Shown: one piece after another, positions 15,881 to 26,449 of the stretch | Layout of the letters: each line of letters starts with the position of its first letter | Position numbering within the stretch: the stretch's first letter is position 1 | Assembly: GCF_918378365.1 (NCBI RefSeq) | Contig: NZ_OU912926.1 | Span: 310,001-374,000, forward strand | Origin: Candidatus Nitrotoga arctica | GTDB lineage: Bacteria > Pseudomonadota > Gammaproteobacteria > Burkholderiales > Gallionellaceae | Direction of reading: 5' to 3' | Length of the DNA stretch: 64,000 bases | Program-made: the position numbers and the translations under genes | Notes under the pieces: model-generated | The model's database searches: none | Told to the model about the DNA's origin: nothing | What the model saw: only the letters and a program-made list of their open reading frames with translations

Positions 15881-17209
15881 TCAACCGGGTCGGCCATCGG
15901 TGCGTGGTCGCCAGTAGACGGGTAAATAGCGCACTGCCCAAGATCCAAAGCATGCCAACCAAACTGTTCCAGCAGCGACATACAGCCAGTGTCCGGCTTG
16001 CATCGGCAACATGTCCGCCAGCAGACGCAGCATGGCAGTAAGCTGCAATCCCATAAACATTAAATTGATCGAGTTACCCACTTTCATCGGCAACCCAGAA
16101 TGACCGAGTGTGACGCGTGTGGCCATGCCGATCAGTAAAGTAGAGAAGCAGCCTATGGTCAGTGCATGCAAGGGTGCAAGCCCCCAGATAAAGGTTTTGC
16201 CATGACTGATGAAGAGCATAAAACTTTGCGCGGTGAACAGCAGCATGGCGATGCCAAGCCAGGCAAAACCGATGTGCAATACGCCTAGCAGCGGGAATTT
16301 TAGACTGCGGCGTAATCCCCAACTGTGCGTCAAATGGAGTGCCACGATAGCCAGTGGCGCGTCGCATAGCCAAAGCCAGGCAGATGCATCATTGATTTTA
16401 AGCAGACCATGCCCTGCGCTGGCAACCAACATGACCCACCAGGCCCAATACGGACTCGCGATATAGTTATGCGTCAGGGCACTGGCAGTAAAGAATGGAA
16501 TCATGCGATGCGCAACACTGGAAAATACCGGTAACAAGAATAGCCACAGTCCGCCTTGAATAGAGAAACGTAGCCATACTGCGTTGTCACCCAATAACCA
16601 GATGAGATAGGCAACGAGGCCGCACCAACCCAGGCTCAGTGCGATGAAAATGAGTTGCGGGTGACGTTTGTCCTGGTGTGGCGTGTCAAGCAATACGCGT
16701 AACAGTGCATACAGTGCCAAGATCCATCCCGATAGCGTGCTGAAGATGGCAACAATCAATAGGGTATGACTAATCAATAGCCCGATATAGAAACTGACAG
16801 CCCCCAGCATGAGCAGCACAAAGGCGGGCACATATCGATGTGGCGGAATTTCGCTACCTTTCATCCAGCGTGGATAGGTAGTCATCAGAAAGCCGAACAT
16901 GAACAACGGAAACAGGCCGTAAATCATCAACCATGCGTGCGCGGCACTAGGTGTAATTGTCCAAGGTATGGGATGCCAGAGCACACCATACCTTGTCAGC
17001 AATTCAGTTAGTAGCCACACCATCACGGCGATCGCTTGCAGTGCGCCGCCGAAGAACATGACGCGGTGAGGTGCGGCAATAAAGATATGCCACTGTTTTG
17101 AAGTTATCATAAGTTCGTGTGGTTTATCTGCGCTTAATAGCGCAGCGTAATAGGGCGTTATCTGAGTTTTTTCCTGTGCATTTTTCGATGGCTTTATGAA
17201 TGTCGACAT
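15881..17209 (-). CDS. NnrS-family membrane protein
   Basis: 442 residues with about twelve membrane helices (for example HRVMFFGGALQAIAVMVWLL and LMIYGLFPLFMFGFLMTTYP). It matches the NnrS family, heme- and copper-containing inner-membrane proteins linked to nitric oxide tolerance. Conserved His residues lie in several helices. It reads leftward and converges on hsdR. No FNR/NNR-type box (TTGAT-N4-ATCAA) was seen upstream. Confidence 0.85.
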   Translation of the reverse strand: MSTFIKPSKNAQEKTQITPYYAALLSADKPHELMITSKQWHIFIAAPHRVMFFGGALQAIAVMVWLLTELLTRYGVLWHPIPWTITPSAAHAWLMIYGLFPLFMFGFLMTTYPRWMKGSEIPPHRYVPAFVLLMLGAVSFYIGLLISHTLLIVAIFSTLSGWILALYALLRVLLDTPHQDKRHPQLIFIALSLGWCGLVAYLIWLLGDNAVWLRFSIQGGLWLFLLPVFSSVAHRMIPFFTASALTHNYIASPYWAWWVMLVASAGHGLLKINDASAWLWLCDAPLAIVALHLTHSWGLRRSLKFPLLGVLHIGFAWLGIAMLLFTAQSFMLFISHGKTFIWGLAPLHALTIGCFSTLLIGMATRVTLGHSGLPMKVGNSINLMFMGLQLTAMLRLLADMLPMQAGHWLYVAAGTVWLACFGSWAVRYLPVYWRPRTDGRPG

Positions 17210-17490
17210 TCTACTCGGTGCAGTTCATCAAACCCAGCAGGTGTAGCAGGATAGCTCGGTAGTGTGGACTGAATGAAATGAAGCCCAGCATCACAGGGAG
17301 TGGATGAACTGATGCTTCACCGATTTGCCGATGCAGCGGGAGGTACATACTTTATCACTTGAGATTGAACCACTACCCTGACTCAAAATAACTTGAAGTT
17401 GAATAAATCTGGTTTAAGGTCGATGAAATGATTCAGAGTGTATGCGAAAGCGCGGAGCAGTTGCACCCTGTCATTGGGTGCCCTATCAAG
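17210..17490. other. Intergenic region between nnrS-like gene and argS
   Basis: Divergent upstream region of about 300 bases. No convincing gene, RNA or repeat. The short frames here have no ribosome site. It probably carries the promoters of both genes; only the argS one is recognisable. Confidence 0.5.
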
Positions 17491-17499
17491 TGCTATAAT
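17491..17499 (+). promoter_or_regulatory. Extended -10 promoter of argS
   Basis: TGCTATAAT is an extended -10 element (TGN plus consensus TATAAT), 27 bases before the argS start. The -35 is weak (TTGGGT at 17474, spacing 14), which is tolerated by extended -10 promoters. Inferred from sequence. Confidence 0.55.
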
Positions 17500-17526
17500 T
17501 CGCGCTTCTTGTGAAAGTGTTGTGTA

Positions 17527-19203
17527 ATGTTTGCCGTCCTGAATTTCAAATCCCATCTTACCGAATTGTTTGCGCAGGCTATGCGCGTTGTTGCACCTGA
17601 ACTGACACCGACTGACATCCTGATCGAGCGCCCCAAACAGGTGCTGCATGGCGATTACGCCTGTAATCTTGCGATGCAGCTGGCAAAGCCGCTGCGCAAA
17701 TCTCCACGTGACATCGCGCAAGCATTGGTCGCGGCCTTGCCTGCATCTCTAGTGGTGGAAAGGGTGGAGATAGCAGGAGCGGGTTTTATTAATGTATTCA
17801 TCACTACGGCAGCTAAACAGAATGTGGTGCGTGGCGTGCTGCAGGCAGGCGCGGGTTATGGTCATATTCATCTGGGCGCGGGCCGTAAGTTGCAGGTGGA
17901 ATTTGTTTCCGCCAATCCAACGGGGCCGCTGCATGTAGGGCATGGTCGCGGTGCGGCAGTGGGCGATTGTTTGTGCCGCGTGTTGCAGACGGCAGGTTGG
18001 AATGTGACGCGAGAGTTTTACTATAACGATGCTGGCGCGCAGATCGACAATCTCACACTATCAGTACAGTTGCGCTGCAAGGGTGTGACACCAGAGGATC
18101 CGTCATGGCCTGAAAATGGTTATCGCGGTGATTACATCACCGATGTCGCCCATGCGTATCTGGCGCAAGAAGCGGTGGAAGCCGATGATCAGCACGTGCG
18201 GGCATCAGGTGATGTGAATGATGTCACTGCCATCCGCCATTTTGCGGTGGCTTATCTGCGTAGTGAACAGGATCTCGACTTGCGCGCCTTCGGAGTAAAT
18301 TTCGATGTGTATTCGCTGGAGTCTGCACTCTACACCGAAGGTAAAGTAGAGGAAGTTGTCAGCAAGCTTATCGCCAGCGGCCACACGTATGAGCAGGACA
18401 ATGCACTATGGCTGCGCACGACAGATTTTGGTGACGACAAAGACCGCGTAATGCGCAAGAGTGATGGCAGCTATACCTATTTTGTACCGGATGTGGCCTA
18501 TCATCTGGAAAAATGGCGACGCGGCTTTACCCGCGTCATTAACGAACAGGGTGCAGATCATCACAGCACCATCACCCGCGTGCGCGCGGGGCTGCAAGCT
18601 TTGGATGTTGGCATTCCGCAAGGTTGGCCGGATTATGTGCTGCACCAGATGGTGACGGTGTTGCGCAATGGCGAAGAGGTGAAAATATCTAAACGCGCGG
18701 GCAGTTACGTCACCCTGCGTGATTTGATTGATGAAGTGGGCTGCGATGCTACGCGTTTCTTCCTCGCTGCGCGCCATCCTGATTCTCAACTCGTGTTCGA
18801 CATTGACCTGGCAAAATCGCAGAGCAATGAAAATCCTGTTTATTATATTCAGTATGCCCATGCGCGTATTTGTAGCGTGTTGGGGCAGTGGGGCGGCGAT
18901 GTTGCGGCGCTACACCAAGCTGATGTGAGTACGCTGGAGAGTGACTACGAGCGCGCCTTGTTGCAACGCTTGATTGACTATCCGCAGGTGATCGAAAGCG
19001 CTGCGGAAGATTTGGCACCGCACCTGATCGCGTTCTACTTGAAAGATTTGGCCGCTGATTTTCACAGCTATTATAATGCTTCACGCTTCCTGGTTGAGGA
19101 GGAAGGCATAAAGCTGGCGCGGTTGGCGTTGATTGCTGCGGTGGCACAGGTCATGCGTAACGGCTTGGTATTGTTGGGTGTTTCCGCACCGGAAAAAATG
19201 TAG
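17527..19203 (+). CDS. argS: Arginyl-tRNA synthetase
   Basis: 558 residues, usual class I ArgRS length. It has the N-terminal ArgRS-specific domain, the HIGH-type box in [17 protein letters not shown] near residue 130-140, and the KMSKS-type box KISKRAG near 385. The C-terminal DALR anticodon-binding domain ends at [19 protein letters not shown]. It joins arginine to tRNA-Arg. No anomaly is seen. Confidence 0.97.
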   Translation: MFAVLNFKSHLTELFAQAMRVVAPELTPTDILIERPKQVLHGDYACNLAMQLAKPLRKSPRDIAQALVAALPASLVVERVEIAGAGFINVFITTAAKQNVVRGVLQAGAGYGHIHLGAGRKLQVEFVSANPTGPLHVGHGRGAAVGDCLCRVLQTAGWNVTREFYYNDAGAQIDNLTLSVQLRCKGVTPEDPSWPENGYRGDYITDVAHAYLAQEAVEADDQHVRASGDVNDVTAIRHFAVAYLRSEQDLDLRAFGVNFDVYSLESALYTEGKVEEVVSKLIASGHTYEQDNALWLRTTDFGDDKDRVMRKSDGSYTYFVPDVAYHLEKWRRGFTRVINEQGADHHSTITRVRAGLQALDVGIPQGWPDYVLHQMVTVLRNGEEVKISKRAGSYVTLRDLIDEVGCDATRFFLAARHPDSQLVFDIDLAKSQSNENPVYYIQYAHARICSVLGQWGGDVAALHQADVSTLESDYERALLQRLIDYPQVIESAAEDLAPHLIAFYLKDLAADFHSYYNASRFLVEEEGIKLARLALIAAVAQVMRNGLVLLGVSAPEKM

Positions 19204-19327
19204 GCTGGGTTCCTTCCACTATGGGATGAAAGTCCGCGAGATCCAAATAAAATTTGGAGTTGCCGACTTTATTGGGTTGTGTGACGAACTTCACGAGAAT
19301 GAATGAAATTTTTTAAAGACTAATTAT

Positions 19328-19963
19328 ATGAGCAAAAACACTAACACTCGATCCGCAGGACCGCGCCAAGGTAGTTCGTTACTGACTGGAGTTTTGGTTG
19401 GTATGGTAGTGGGGCTGGTTATTGCGGGTGGGGTCGCATGGTACATTTTAAAGACTCCCAGCTCGTTCGTAAATAATGTACCGCATGAAATGACTAAGCT
19501 TGCGGCGGACTCTGAGAAGCAGTTTCCCGCATCTGTAGCAAAAACTGCTCAGGCACCCACTTCTGCGGCTGCATCAGGTGTGGAGGAAGGCAAACCGCGT
19601 TTTGAATTTTACAAAGTGTTAACCGACAAGCAAGATGCAACGGTACTTATACAAAAAAGCAGCGACAATGCGGCAACGATAGAGAATAAGTCTGCATCTG
19701 TCCAATCTGCGGCCAATGCCACTGCGAAAGAAACTTATTTTTTACAGGCGGGTTCGTTTTCCAATGCGGATGATGCGGATAAATTAAAGGCCAAGTTGGC
19801 TATGCTCGGTATAGAAGCCAGTGTGCAAATCGTGACCATTCCTGATAAAGGGGTGTGGCATCGCGTGCACGTCGGTCCTTATAAGGGCAAAGAGGAAATG
19901 AATAATGCCTTGGCAGTGTTGAAACAAAATGGGGTAAGTGCTACTCCAATGCTTGCGAAATAG
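19328..19963 (+). CDS. Membrane-anchored SPOR-domain protein (FtsN-like)
   Basis: 211 residues: a short cytoplasmic start, one membrane helix (LTGVLVGMVVGLVIAGGVAW), a low-complexity linker, and a C-terminal SPOR domain (YFLQAGSFSNADDADKLKAK, then HRVHVGPYKGKEEMNNALAV). FtsN-like proteins bind septal peptidoglycan and promote division. Placement directly after argS and before dsbA is common in betaproteobacteria. Whether it is the true FtsN or another SPOR protein cannot be told. Confidence 0.85.
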   Translation: MSKNTNTRSAGPRQGSSLLTGVLVGMVVGLVIAGGVAWYILKTPSSFVNNVPHEMTKLAADSEKQFPASVAKTAQAPTSAAASGVEEGKPRFEFYKVLTDKQDATVLIQKSSDNAATIENKSASVQSAANATAKETYFLQAGSFSNADDADKLKAKLAMLGIEASVQIVTIPDKGVWHRVHVGPYKGKEEMNNALAVLKQNGVSATPMLAK

Positions 19964-20179
19964 GCGAAGATGTCTACTCACTGGCTAAAGAAGCAGGTGT
20001 CGATTCATTAGCTAGTGAAGTGTTTAAATTTAACTTTTAGTCCGAACGTTTCATATTCGCATGAAACCGTATTGGATATTATTTGTTAGGCAGTTAAAAA
20101 TATGCATAACAAACAAAGAGTAGAGAGTCGCATAATGATATATTTGTGTTGGCAGTCCTAACTTTGCATGGAGATAGAT

Positions 20180-20806
20180 ATGAAATTCATCAAACAGATT
20201 TTTGTGTTACTAGCGTTGTTATGTGTTAACCAAGTTTTTGCTGAGCCTGAACTGGGCAAGGATTACAAAGTGCTCAATACGGTGCAGCCAATGCGCGCAG
20301 GCAGTAAAATTGAGGTGTTGGAATTTTTCTTCTACGGTTGTTCACACTGTTTCAAGATGCACCCAGCGCTGACCGCGTGGGAGAAAAAAATGGCTAAAGA
20401 TGTTGAATTGGTCTATGTACCGACCATTTTCAATAACTCTTGGGAGCCGATGGCACGTACTTATTACACGCTAGAATTGCTGGGACAGCAAAAGCGGCTG
20501 CACGACGACCTATTTAATGCTTGGAACGTGGACAATATTGACCTGAGCGACGAGGCCAAGATCGTTGAATTTGTTGGCCAGCGCGGCGTGGATCGCAAGA
20601 AATTCAGCGACGCCTATAATTCCTTCGCCATGCAAAGCAAGGTAACACGCAGTAAACAATTGGCGCAGATATATGGCATTCGCGGCACACCGTCGCTGAC
20701 GGTGGACGGCAAATATCTGATTAGCGGTCTGGGACCGGAAGAAAGCATTAAAGTATTGAACGCTTTGATCGATAAGGCACGCAAGGAGCGCGCGGGCAAA
20801 CGTTAG
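20180..20806 (+). CDS. dsbA: Thiol:disulfide interchange protein DsbA
   Basis: 208 residues. Signal peptide 1-21 (MKFIKQIFVLLALLCVNQVF), thioredoxin fold, active site C54-S-H-C57 within FYGCSHCF, and the cis-Pro loop GIRGTPSL. It puts disulfide bonds into periplasmic proteins. The start is ATG 20180, seven bases after GGAG; an earlier ATG at 20168 would add four residues before the signal peptide and has no ribosome site. The stop overlaps the next gene. Confidence 0.95.
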   Translation: MKFIKQIFVLLALLCVNQVFAEPELGKDYKVLNTVQPMRAGSKIEVLEFFFYGCSHCFKMHPALTAWEKKMAKDVELVYVPTIFNNSWEPMARTYYTLELLGQQKRLHDDLFNAWNVDNIDLSDEAKIVEFVGQRGVDRKKFSDAYNSFAMQSKVTRSKQLAQIYGIRGTPSLTVDGKYLISGLGPEESIKVLNALIDKARKERAGKR

Positions 20807-21573
20807 TGGCCGCACAACGCGTCGTTATTAGCGGCGCATCCAGCGGTCTGGGTCTGGCGCTGGCGCGTTATTACCTTGAGCAAGGCGCGATGGTTGCGGT
20901 GCTTGCCCGTCGCGCTGATTGTCTGCAAGACCTCTCTAAGCAGTTCCCCCAACAAGTTTATTGTTACCCACTGGATGTGCGTGACTCGACTGCCGTGCAA
21001 GCGGCGGCGCAGAGCTTCATCGCACACACAGGCGTGCCGGATATCGTGATCGCTAATGCCGGTATTAGTGTCGGAACGCTTACTGAATATGCCGAGGACA
21101 TTGATGTTTTCCAGCAGATAATGGATATCAATATGTTGGGTGTAATGAAAACTTTTCAGCCGTTTCTTGTACCTATGCGTGAGGTCAAACAGGGTTCATT
21201 GGTTGGCATCGCCAGTGTGGCAGGATTTCGGGGGTTGCCGGGGGCGGGTGCCTATTCCGCATCCAAGGCGGCGCTAATCTCATATATGGAAAGTTTACGT
21301 GTGGAATTGCGTGGCAGCGGGATGCGCGCAGTTACCATCTGTCCTGGCTACATCAAAACGCCGATGACCGTCGTCAATCCTTACCCCATGCCTTTTATTT
21401 TGCCAGCTGACGAAGCAGCGCGCCGTATTGCACGAGCAATTGCTTCCGGTAAGTCATTTGCGGTAGTGCCGTGGCAGATGGGATTAGTCGGGCGAGTGCT
21501 TAAGCTGTTGCCTAACGGGTTATATGATCTTGTGTTTTCAGGGGCTCCGCGCAAGCCGCGCAAGTTGCCTTAA
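20806..21573 (+). CDS. Short-chain dehydrogenase/reductase
   Basis: 255 residues from GTG 20806, which overlaps the dsbA stop by one base (TAGTG). Rossmann motif SGASSGLGLALARYY, NAGIS, catalytic Ser in GIASVAGFRG and the YSASKAALI (Tyr-x3-Lys) pair. Later residues PMPFILPADEAARRIARAI match the classical SDR family. Substrate unknown. Coupled to dsbA by position. Confidence 0.9.
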   Translation: MAAQRVVISGASSGLGLALARYYLEQGAMVAVLARRADCLQDLSKQFPQQVYCYPLDVRDSTAVQAAAQSFIAHTGVPDIVIANAGISVGTLTEYAEDIDVFQQIMDINMLGVMKTFQPFLVPMREVKQGSLVGIASVAGFRGLPGAGAYSASKAALISYMESLRVELRGSGMRAVTICPGYIKTPMTVVNPYPMPFILPADEAARRIARAIASGKSFAVVPWQMGLVGRVLKLLPNGLYDLVFSGAPRKPRKLP

Positions 21574-21583
21574 CTTCCCGCTT

Positions 21584-22558
21584 TTAATTCGGGTTTTGGT
21601 TGAAGTTCTTATGAGTGTTACTCAAGGGTTCACCACCTGTCTCGAGAGAGTCATAATCTTCGCGTACTCGTATGAAGCGAGCGAATCGTGGGATACCGGT
21701 TTTTTCATTCAGTCCGTTATAGCGGTAGGTGACCCATCTTCCCACCTGGGGTGGATGGCGCCGATCTGCGTTAGATAGCCCAGTACCCAGACGAAAGTGC
21801 AATCCGTCAGCCGACTCCACCTCCAAAGCGCCTAATGTGCTTGCATACTTACCTTTACCCGGCAGATGAGCGACTACCTTGGCTTCGGCATCATCGTAGG
21901 GTTTAAGTTTTAATAGATCGTCGCTGCGGACTGCCCGGTAAAATGAAGCGCCCCGATGCAGCATCAGGCCTTCACCGCCTTGCTTGACTACCCGCTTAAG
22001 CATTGCTCTCAAAGCGGCCTGATCGGCCACTTTAAATTGCTCAACGTGACGCACCCATGGCTGGCCGATCTGCGCGATGACTGGCTGTAGTGCCGCATTG
22101 CGTTCGGAATAGCTACCTGGATGCACTGGTAGATCGAATACCATGAAGTGCAGCGTGCGCCACTGGATTTCATCGGGAATTTTTTTCCTGACAGTGGAAA
22201 CTGCGCGGGAAAACTGGCCGTGGCCAACCCATAATTCTCCGTCGAGAGGAATTTTGGGCCAGCCGGCGGTGAACCATACTGGGGCTTCGATATGCTCGCC
22301 GCTCCGTGTCAATAGTTTTTCACCATCCCAGTAACCGCGCATGCCATCAAATTTTTCACTCACCCAATAATCTGCCAGCGTGATATTGCCTCGAAAGACG
22401 TTTGCCAGCATCACCGGAGGCGGCGCAAGCCCTGCTGCTCGTAGGGGTAGACAACAAAAAACAAGTGCTAGCGATAAAATACAAAGCCGCACCCAACTGG
22501 GTAGGTTGATTTCAGACCAGCAGTGTATTTTCATTTGAACAGGTGTGAAATGTGTCAT
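21584..22558 (-). CDS. ATP-type DNA ligase with signal peptide (LigE-like)
   Basis: 324 residues from ATG 22558, with ATG 22534 as an alternative start. A hydrophobic segment (VRLCILSLALVFCCLPLRAA) looks like a signal peptide. The catalytic motif I is SEKFDGMRGYWDG with the lysine that takes AMP; further nucleotidyltransferase motifs (DGELW, EGLMLH, LLKLKPY) follow, then a small OB-fold C-terminus. This fits LigE, a minimal ligase exported to the periplasm and tied to uptake or repair of DNA. No DNA-uptake genes are adjacent. Confidence 0.85.
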   Translation of the reverse strand: MTHFTPVQMKIHCWSEINLPSWVRLCILSLALVFCCLPLRAAGLAPPPVMLANVFRGNITLADYWVSEKFDGMRGYWDGEKLLTRSGEHIEAPVWFTAGWPKIPLDGELWVGHGQFSRAVSTVRKKIPDEIQWRTLHFMVFDLPVHPGSYSERNAALQPVIAQIGQPWVRHVEQFKVADQAALRAMLKRVVKQGGEGLMLHRGASFYRAVRSDDLLKLKPYDDAEAKVVAHLPGKGKYASTLGALEVESADGLHFRLGTGLSNADRRHPPQVGRWVTYRYNGLNEKTGIPRFARFIRVREDYDSLETGGEPLSNTHKNFNQNPN

Positions 22559-22593
22559 GTATCCATCCGAAAGGTACTGCTCGTGGCAAATTT

Positions 22594-22809
22594 TCAGGTC
22601 TTGTGTTCGAGACGTTTTGACGGTGATGGTTTGCCTGCTATGCCAGAGGAAAGCGCGATTTCCAAGGCTGTTTCCAGCCGGATAATTCGCGCAGTAAGAT
22701 TTTCAATTTTTTCCTGCTGAGTTTTCATTGTCCCCGCCATGCGTTCCACCTTATCGTTCATTTTGATGATGGTGGTAAGAGCGTCCCACATCTTCTCGGT
22801 AACGCCCAT
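22594..22809 (-). CDS. Small coiled-coil protein of a two-gene cassette
   Basis: 71 residues, mostly one helix with heptad-like spacing (KVERMAGTMKTQQEKIENL). No known family. Its start overlaps the stop of the gene before it by four bases (ATGA at 22806-22809), so both are from one transcript. Function unknown. Confidence 0.6.
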   Translation of the reverse strand: MGVTEKMWDALTTIIKMNDKVERMAGTMKTQQEKIENLTARIIRLETALEIALSSGIAGKPSPSKRLEHKT

Positions 22810-23090
22810 CAGATTTTTTTTCCGGAAATTTCCATTTGAGCTATCCTTCGATTGGATTTTTCGACGAAAGCCAACGCATCATCAATGGCGTTTTCTGCCT
22901 GAGCGGTTGATTTCTGCATCTGGATGATCATTCCTTCCAAAAGTGTGTCATTTTCTCGTGTTTGATAAGAAGCCGCGGCGCGGCGAAACAGCTCGCCAAG
23001 CGAGATGCCTGCCTGTTGCGCTTTTTCGACAAACAGATTTTTTTCCATTGGAGACATCAGCACGGGAACACGTGCGGTTGCGGTAGCCAT
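22809..23090 (-). CDS. Small DNA-binding-like protein of a two-gene cassette
   Basis: 93 residues from ATG 23090, preceded by AAGGAAA at a good distance; a longer frame from 23126 lacks this. The N-terminus (MATATARVPVLMSPMEKNLF, then KAQQAGISLGELFRRAAASY) resembles ribbon-helix-helix antitoxin or plasmid-partition-type proteins. A helical tail follows. It is translationally coupled to the coiled-coil gene. The pair could be a toxin-antitoxin or mobilisation relic; both readings are guesses. Confidence 0.6.
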   Translation of the reverse strand: MATATARVPVLMSPMEKNLFVEKAQQAGISLGELFRRAAASYQTRENDTLLEGMIIQMQKSTAQAENAIDDALAFVEKSNRRIAQMEISGKKI

Positions 23091-23161
23091 GTAAAAATTT
23101 CCTTTTATAATGTGCAGGACATGCACATTATAACGAGTGGCATTGAAAGTCCAACATTTGG

Positions 23162-23445
23162 ATATTGCAGATGAGTAATGCAGTTGCGAACGTAGACGAA
23201 GTTACAGTCCAGATTACCAATAAACGTGAGTTCAAGCCCAGGATATTAGGTATTGATAAGCCTTTTGACGTTGCTGTATTGAAGATTGAGGCTCAAAACT
23301 TGCCCACAGTAAAAATGAGGGAGCTTGGATAGGATAATGGGCAATAGTGATAGGCTCGCCCTGCGGTTTTAAAAACAACATTGCTGCAGAGTGGCGTTGC
23401 AGTAAACCCAAGCGAACCGCTATTTAATATTTTTGGGTTCAATTC
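23162..23445 (+). pseudogene. Decayed HtrA/DegP-type serine protease gene
   Basis: Reading 23171-23336 gives NVDEVTVQITNKREFKPRIL and DVAVLKIEAQNLPTVKM, a clear match to the core after the catalytic His of DegP proteases. After a stop the match goes on in other frames: AIVIGSPCGFKNN, then VAVNP and PLFNIF, which correspond to the stretch around the catalytic Ser. The His motif and most of both ends are missing, so this is not functional. It lies between the small cassette and gatB. Confidence 0.7.
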
Positions 23446-23510
23446 CCCATCTCTTGGGGTGAGGGCTGGTTGAAAGCCAGCGGGTCGTAAGAGCGTAGTT
23501 GATAACGTGC

Positions 23511-24959
23511 CTAACCCGCCAGTTTGCGCTTTAGAATTTCATTCATCTGTGCAGGATTGGCTTTGCCTTTGCTGGCCTTCATGGCGAGGCCGACAAAAAA
23601 GCCAAACACTTTTTCTTTGCCGCTGCGATATTCGGCGACTTGCACTGGGTTGGCAGCGATAATCTCGTCTACCATTGCCTCCATTGCGCCGACATCGGAC
23701 ATCTGTTTCAACCCTTTTGTTTCGATAATGGTATCGGGGTTGCCACCTACACTCCAGAGCAACTTGAAAACTTCCTTGGCGGCGGCATTGGAAATGGTTC
23801 CATCGGCAATACGTTTAAGCATCCCGCCTAGCTGCCCGGGTGAGATTGGGCATTGTGTAATATCGCGATCTTCACGGTTAAGTGAGGCGCTTACATCACC
23901 CATCAGCCAGTTGGCGCACAGCTTGGCTTCCTTGGGGATTTCGTTTAGCGTCGCTTCGAAGAAATCCGCCATTTCTCGTGATGAGGTCAAAGTGTCGGCG
24001 TCGTAAACAGATAGGCCGAGATCGGCAACATAGCGTGCCTGCTTGGATAGTGGCAACTCAGGAAGCGTGCCGCGCACCTGCTCGATCCACTCATTATCAA
24101 TCGCTAGCGGTAGTAGGTCAGGGTCCGGGAAATAGCGGTAATCGTGCGCGTCTTCCTTGCTGCGCATCGCGCGGGTTTCACCCTTGTCGGAATCGAACAA
24201 CACTGTTGCTTGCTGGATCGTACCGCCGTTTTCCAGCGTATCTATCTGCCACTGTGCTTCGTACTCAATAGCCTGCTGCAGAAAGCGGAACGAGTTAAGG
24301 TTTTTGATCTCGCGGCGTGTGCCTAATTCAGTTCCCGGGCGACGCACGGAGACATTGGCATCGCAGCGGAACGACCCTTCCTGCATGTTGCCATCGCAGA
24401 TGCCGATCCAGCGCACCAGAGTGTGCAGCATTTTGGCATAGGCCACTGCCTCGGCGGCAGAGCGCATATCCGGTTCCGAGACAATTTCCAGCAAAGGTGT
24501 TCCAGCGCGGTTGAGATCGATACCGGTCATGCCATGAAAATCTTCGTGCAACGATTTTCCTGCATCTTCTTCAAGATGCGCACGGGTCAGTCGCACCACT
24601 TTTTTATAAGTTTGCCCTGCGGTCGTTGTAGGGACCTGAATAGTCAACGAGCCTTGGCCAATTATGGGTAAATCAAACTGACTGATTTGATACCCTTTGG
24701 GCAGGTCAGGATAGAAATAATTCTTACGTGAAAACACGGAGCGTGGCGCAATATGCGCACCGACCGCAAGGCCGAACTTGATAGCACGCTCCACTGCGCC
24801 ACGGTTTAGCACCGGTAATACGCCAGGCAGCGCCAGATCTACCGCGCAGGCTTGGGTGTTGGGTTCTGCGCCAAATGCGGTCGAAGCGCCAGAAAAAATT
24901 TTGCTGCTAGTCGAGAGTTGAGTATGAACTTCTAGTCCGATAACGATTTCCCATTGCAT
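23511..24959 (-). CDS. gatB: Asp/Glu-tRNA amidotransferase subunit B
   Basis: 482 residues, usual length. Starts with [20 protein letters not shown] and contains the family signature near [14 protein letters not shown] and the [20 protein letters not shown] block. The C-terminal YqeY-like domain binds the tRNA. With GatA and GatC it turns Glu-tRNA-Gln or Asp-tRNA-Asn into Gln or Asn forms. It is the last gene of gatC-gatA-gatB (leftward), eleven bases after gatA. Confidence 0.97.
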   Translation of the reverse strand: MQWEIVIGLEVHTQLSTSSKIFSGASTAFGAEPNTQACAVDLALPGVLPVLNRGAVERAIKFGLAVGAHIAPRSVFSRKNYFYPDLPKGYQISQFDLPIIGQGSLTIQVPTTTAGQTYKKVVRLTRAHLEEDAGKSLHEDFHGMTGIDLNRAGTPLLEIVSEPDMRSAAEAVAYAKMLHTLVRWIGICDGNMQEGSFRCDANVSVRRPGTELGTRREIKNLNSFRFLQQAIEYEAQWQIDTLENGGTIQQATVLFDSDKGETRAMRSKEDAHDYRYFPDPDLLPLAIDNEWIEQVRGTLPELPLSKQARYVADLGLSVYDADTLTSSREMADFFEATLNEIPKEAKLCANWLMGDVSASLNREDRDITQCPISPGQLGGMLKRIADGTISNAAAKEVFKLLWSVGGNPDTIIETKGLKQMSDVGAMEAMVDEIIAANPVQVAEYRSGKEKVFGFFVGLAMKASKGKANPAQMNEILKRKLAG

Positions 24960-24970
24960 GGTGCGGTTCC

Positions 24971-26431
24971 TTACACCTCGATGTGTTGCGGAGTGCGGGT
25001 GTGCCAGTCGGTCACCTGCTGATATTGATGTGCCACGTTTAGCATGCGCGCCTCGTCGAAATAATTGCCAATAATTTGCAAGCCAATGGGCAGGCCATTG
25101 CTGCCGAAGCCTGCCGGGATGGACATGCCAGGCAGGCCTGCTAGATTCACCGCGATGGTATAGATGTCGGAAAGGTACATCTGCACCGGGTCATCGTTTT
25201 TTTCGGCCAGATTGAAGGCAGTGGTGGGAGTGGTTGGACCCATGATGACGTCACATTGCTTGTATGCTTCCACAAAATCCTGCGCGATCAGGCGGCGAAT
25301 TTTCTGTGCCTGCAAATAATAGGCGTCGTAGTAACCATGCGAGAGTACATAAGTGCCGATCATGATGCGTCGCTTTACTTCTTCACCGAAACCTTGCGCG
25401 CGGGATTTTTCATACATGTCTGCAAGATTGGTGTATTCCGGCGCGCGGTAGCCGTAACGCACACCATCGTATCGCGACAGATTGCTGGAGGCTTCTGCCG
25501 GAGCCAGCACGTAATACACTGGGATGGACAGGCGCGAGTTGGGCAGGCTGATGTCTACCACGCTGGCCCCTAATTTTTTATATTCGGCAATCGACGCTTC
25601 GATTGTTTGCGCGACATCTGCGCTCAAACCTGCGGCGAAGAATTCTTTGGGCAGACCGATGCGCAGACCATTCAGCGGCTTATTTAAATCTCGTGCGTAA
25701 TCTTCCGTCTCACGTTGTAGGCTAGTGGAATCACGCTCGTCGAAGCCGGCCATTACATTCAGCAGCAACGCCAAATCTTCTGCGCTGCGGGCCATTGGCC
25801 CGGCCTGATCTAGGCTGGAGGCAAAGGCGATCATGCCGTAGCGGGATACTACGCCATAAGTAGGTTTCAGGCCTGATATGCCACATAGTGCGGCTGGTTG
25901 GCGGATAGAACCGCCCGTGTCGGTGCCGGTGGCTGCTGCACATAAGCGGGCCGACACAGCTGCTGCACTGCCGCCGGAACTGCCGCCGGGCACGGCGTTG
26001 TTGTTCCAGGGATTTTTTACAGCGCCAAAGTAAGAGGTTTCATTGCTGGAACCCATGGCGAACTCGTCCATGTTGGTCTTGCCCAGATTTATCGCGCCGA
26101 CGCGGTTGAATTGTTCAATCACATGCGCATCGTAGGGGGCAATAAAATTAGACAGCATTTTCGAGCCGCAAGTGGTACGCCAGCCCATTGCACAGAATAT
26201 ATCTTTTTGAGCAATGGGAATGCCAGTGAGAGCATGGGTTTTGGGTTGCGCCAATTGGACATCAGCTGAATGTGCTTGCATCAAGCTCATCTCCTCATTT
26301 ACCGTGATGTAGGCATTGAGTTTTGAGTTGAATGCGGTGATGCGCTGAAGATACAGTTGCGTTAACTCAACGCTGGAGATTTTCTTGCTGCGCAATGCGG
26401 CGCCTAGCTGTAGCAAACTGGAATTAAGCAT
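24971..26431 (-). CDS. gatA: Asp/Glu-tRNA amidotransferase subunit A
   Basis: 486 residues. Amidase signature: Lys in AQKDIF and the Ser-rich block [15 protein letters not shown] with the following [14 protein letters not shown]. It frees ammonia from glutamine for GatB. Full length and in the operon with gatC 18 bases upstream. Confidence 0.97.
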   Translation of the reverse strand: MLNSSLLQLGAALRSKKISSVELTQLYLQRITAFNSKLNAYITVNEEMSLMQAHSADVQLAQPKTHALTGIPIAQKDIFCAMGWRTTCGSKMLSNFIAPYDAHVIEQFNRVGAINLGKTNMDEFAMGSSNETSYFGAVKNPWNNNAVPGGSSGGSAAAVSARLCAAATGTDTGGSIRQPAALCGISGLKPTYGVVSRYGMIAFASSLDQAGPMARSAEDLALLLNVMAGFDERDSTSLQRETEDYARDLNKPLNGLRIGLPKEFFAAGLSADVAQTIEASIAEYKKLGASVVDISLPNSRLSIPVYYVLAPAEASSNLSRYDGVRYGYRAPEYTNLADMYEKSRAQGFGEEVKRRIMIGTYVLSHGYYDAYYLQAQKIRRLIAQDFVEAYKQCDVIMGPTTPTTAFNLAEKNDDPVQMYLSDIYTIAVNLAGLPGMSIPAGFGSNGLPIGLQIIGNYFDEARMLNVAHQYQQVTDWHTRTPQHIEV

Positions 26432-26449
26432 GATCTTGGAACTGGAAAG

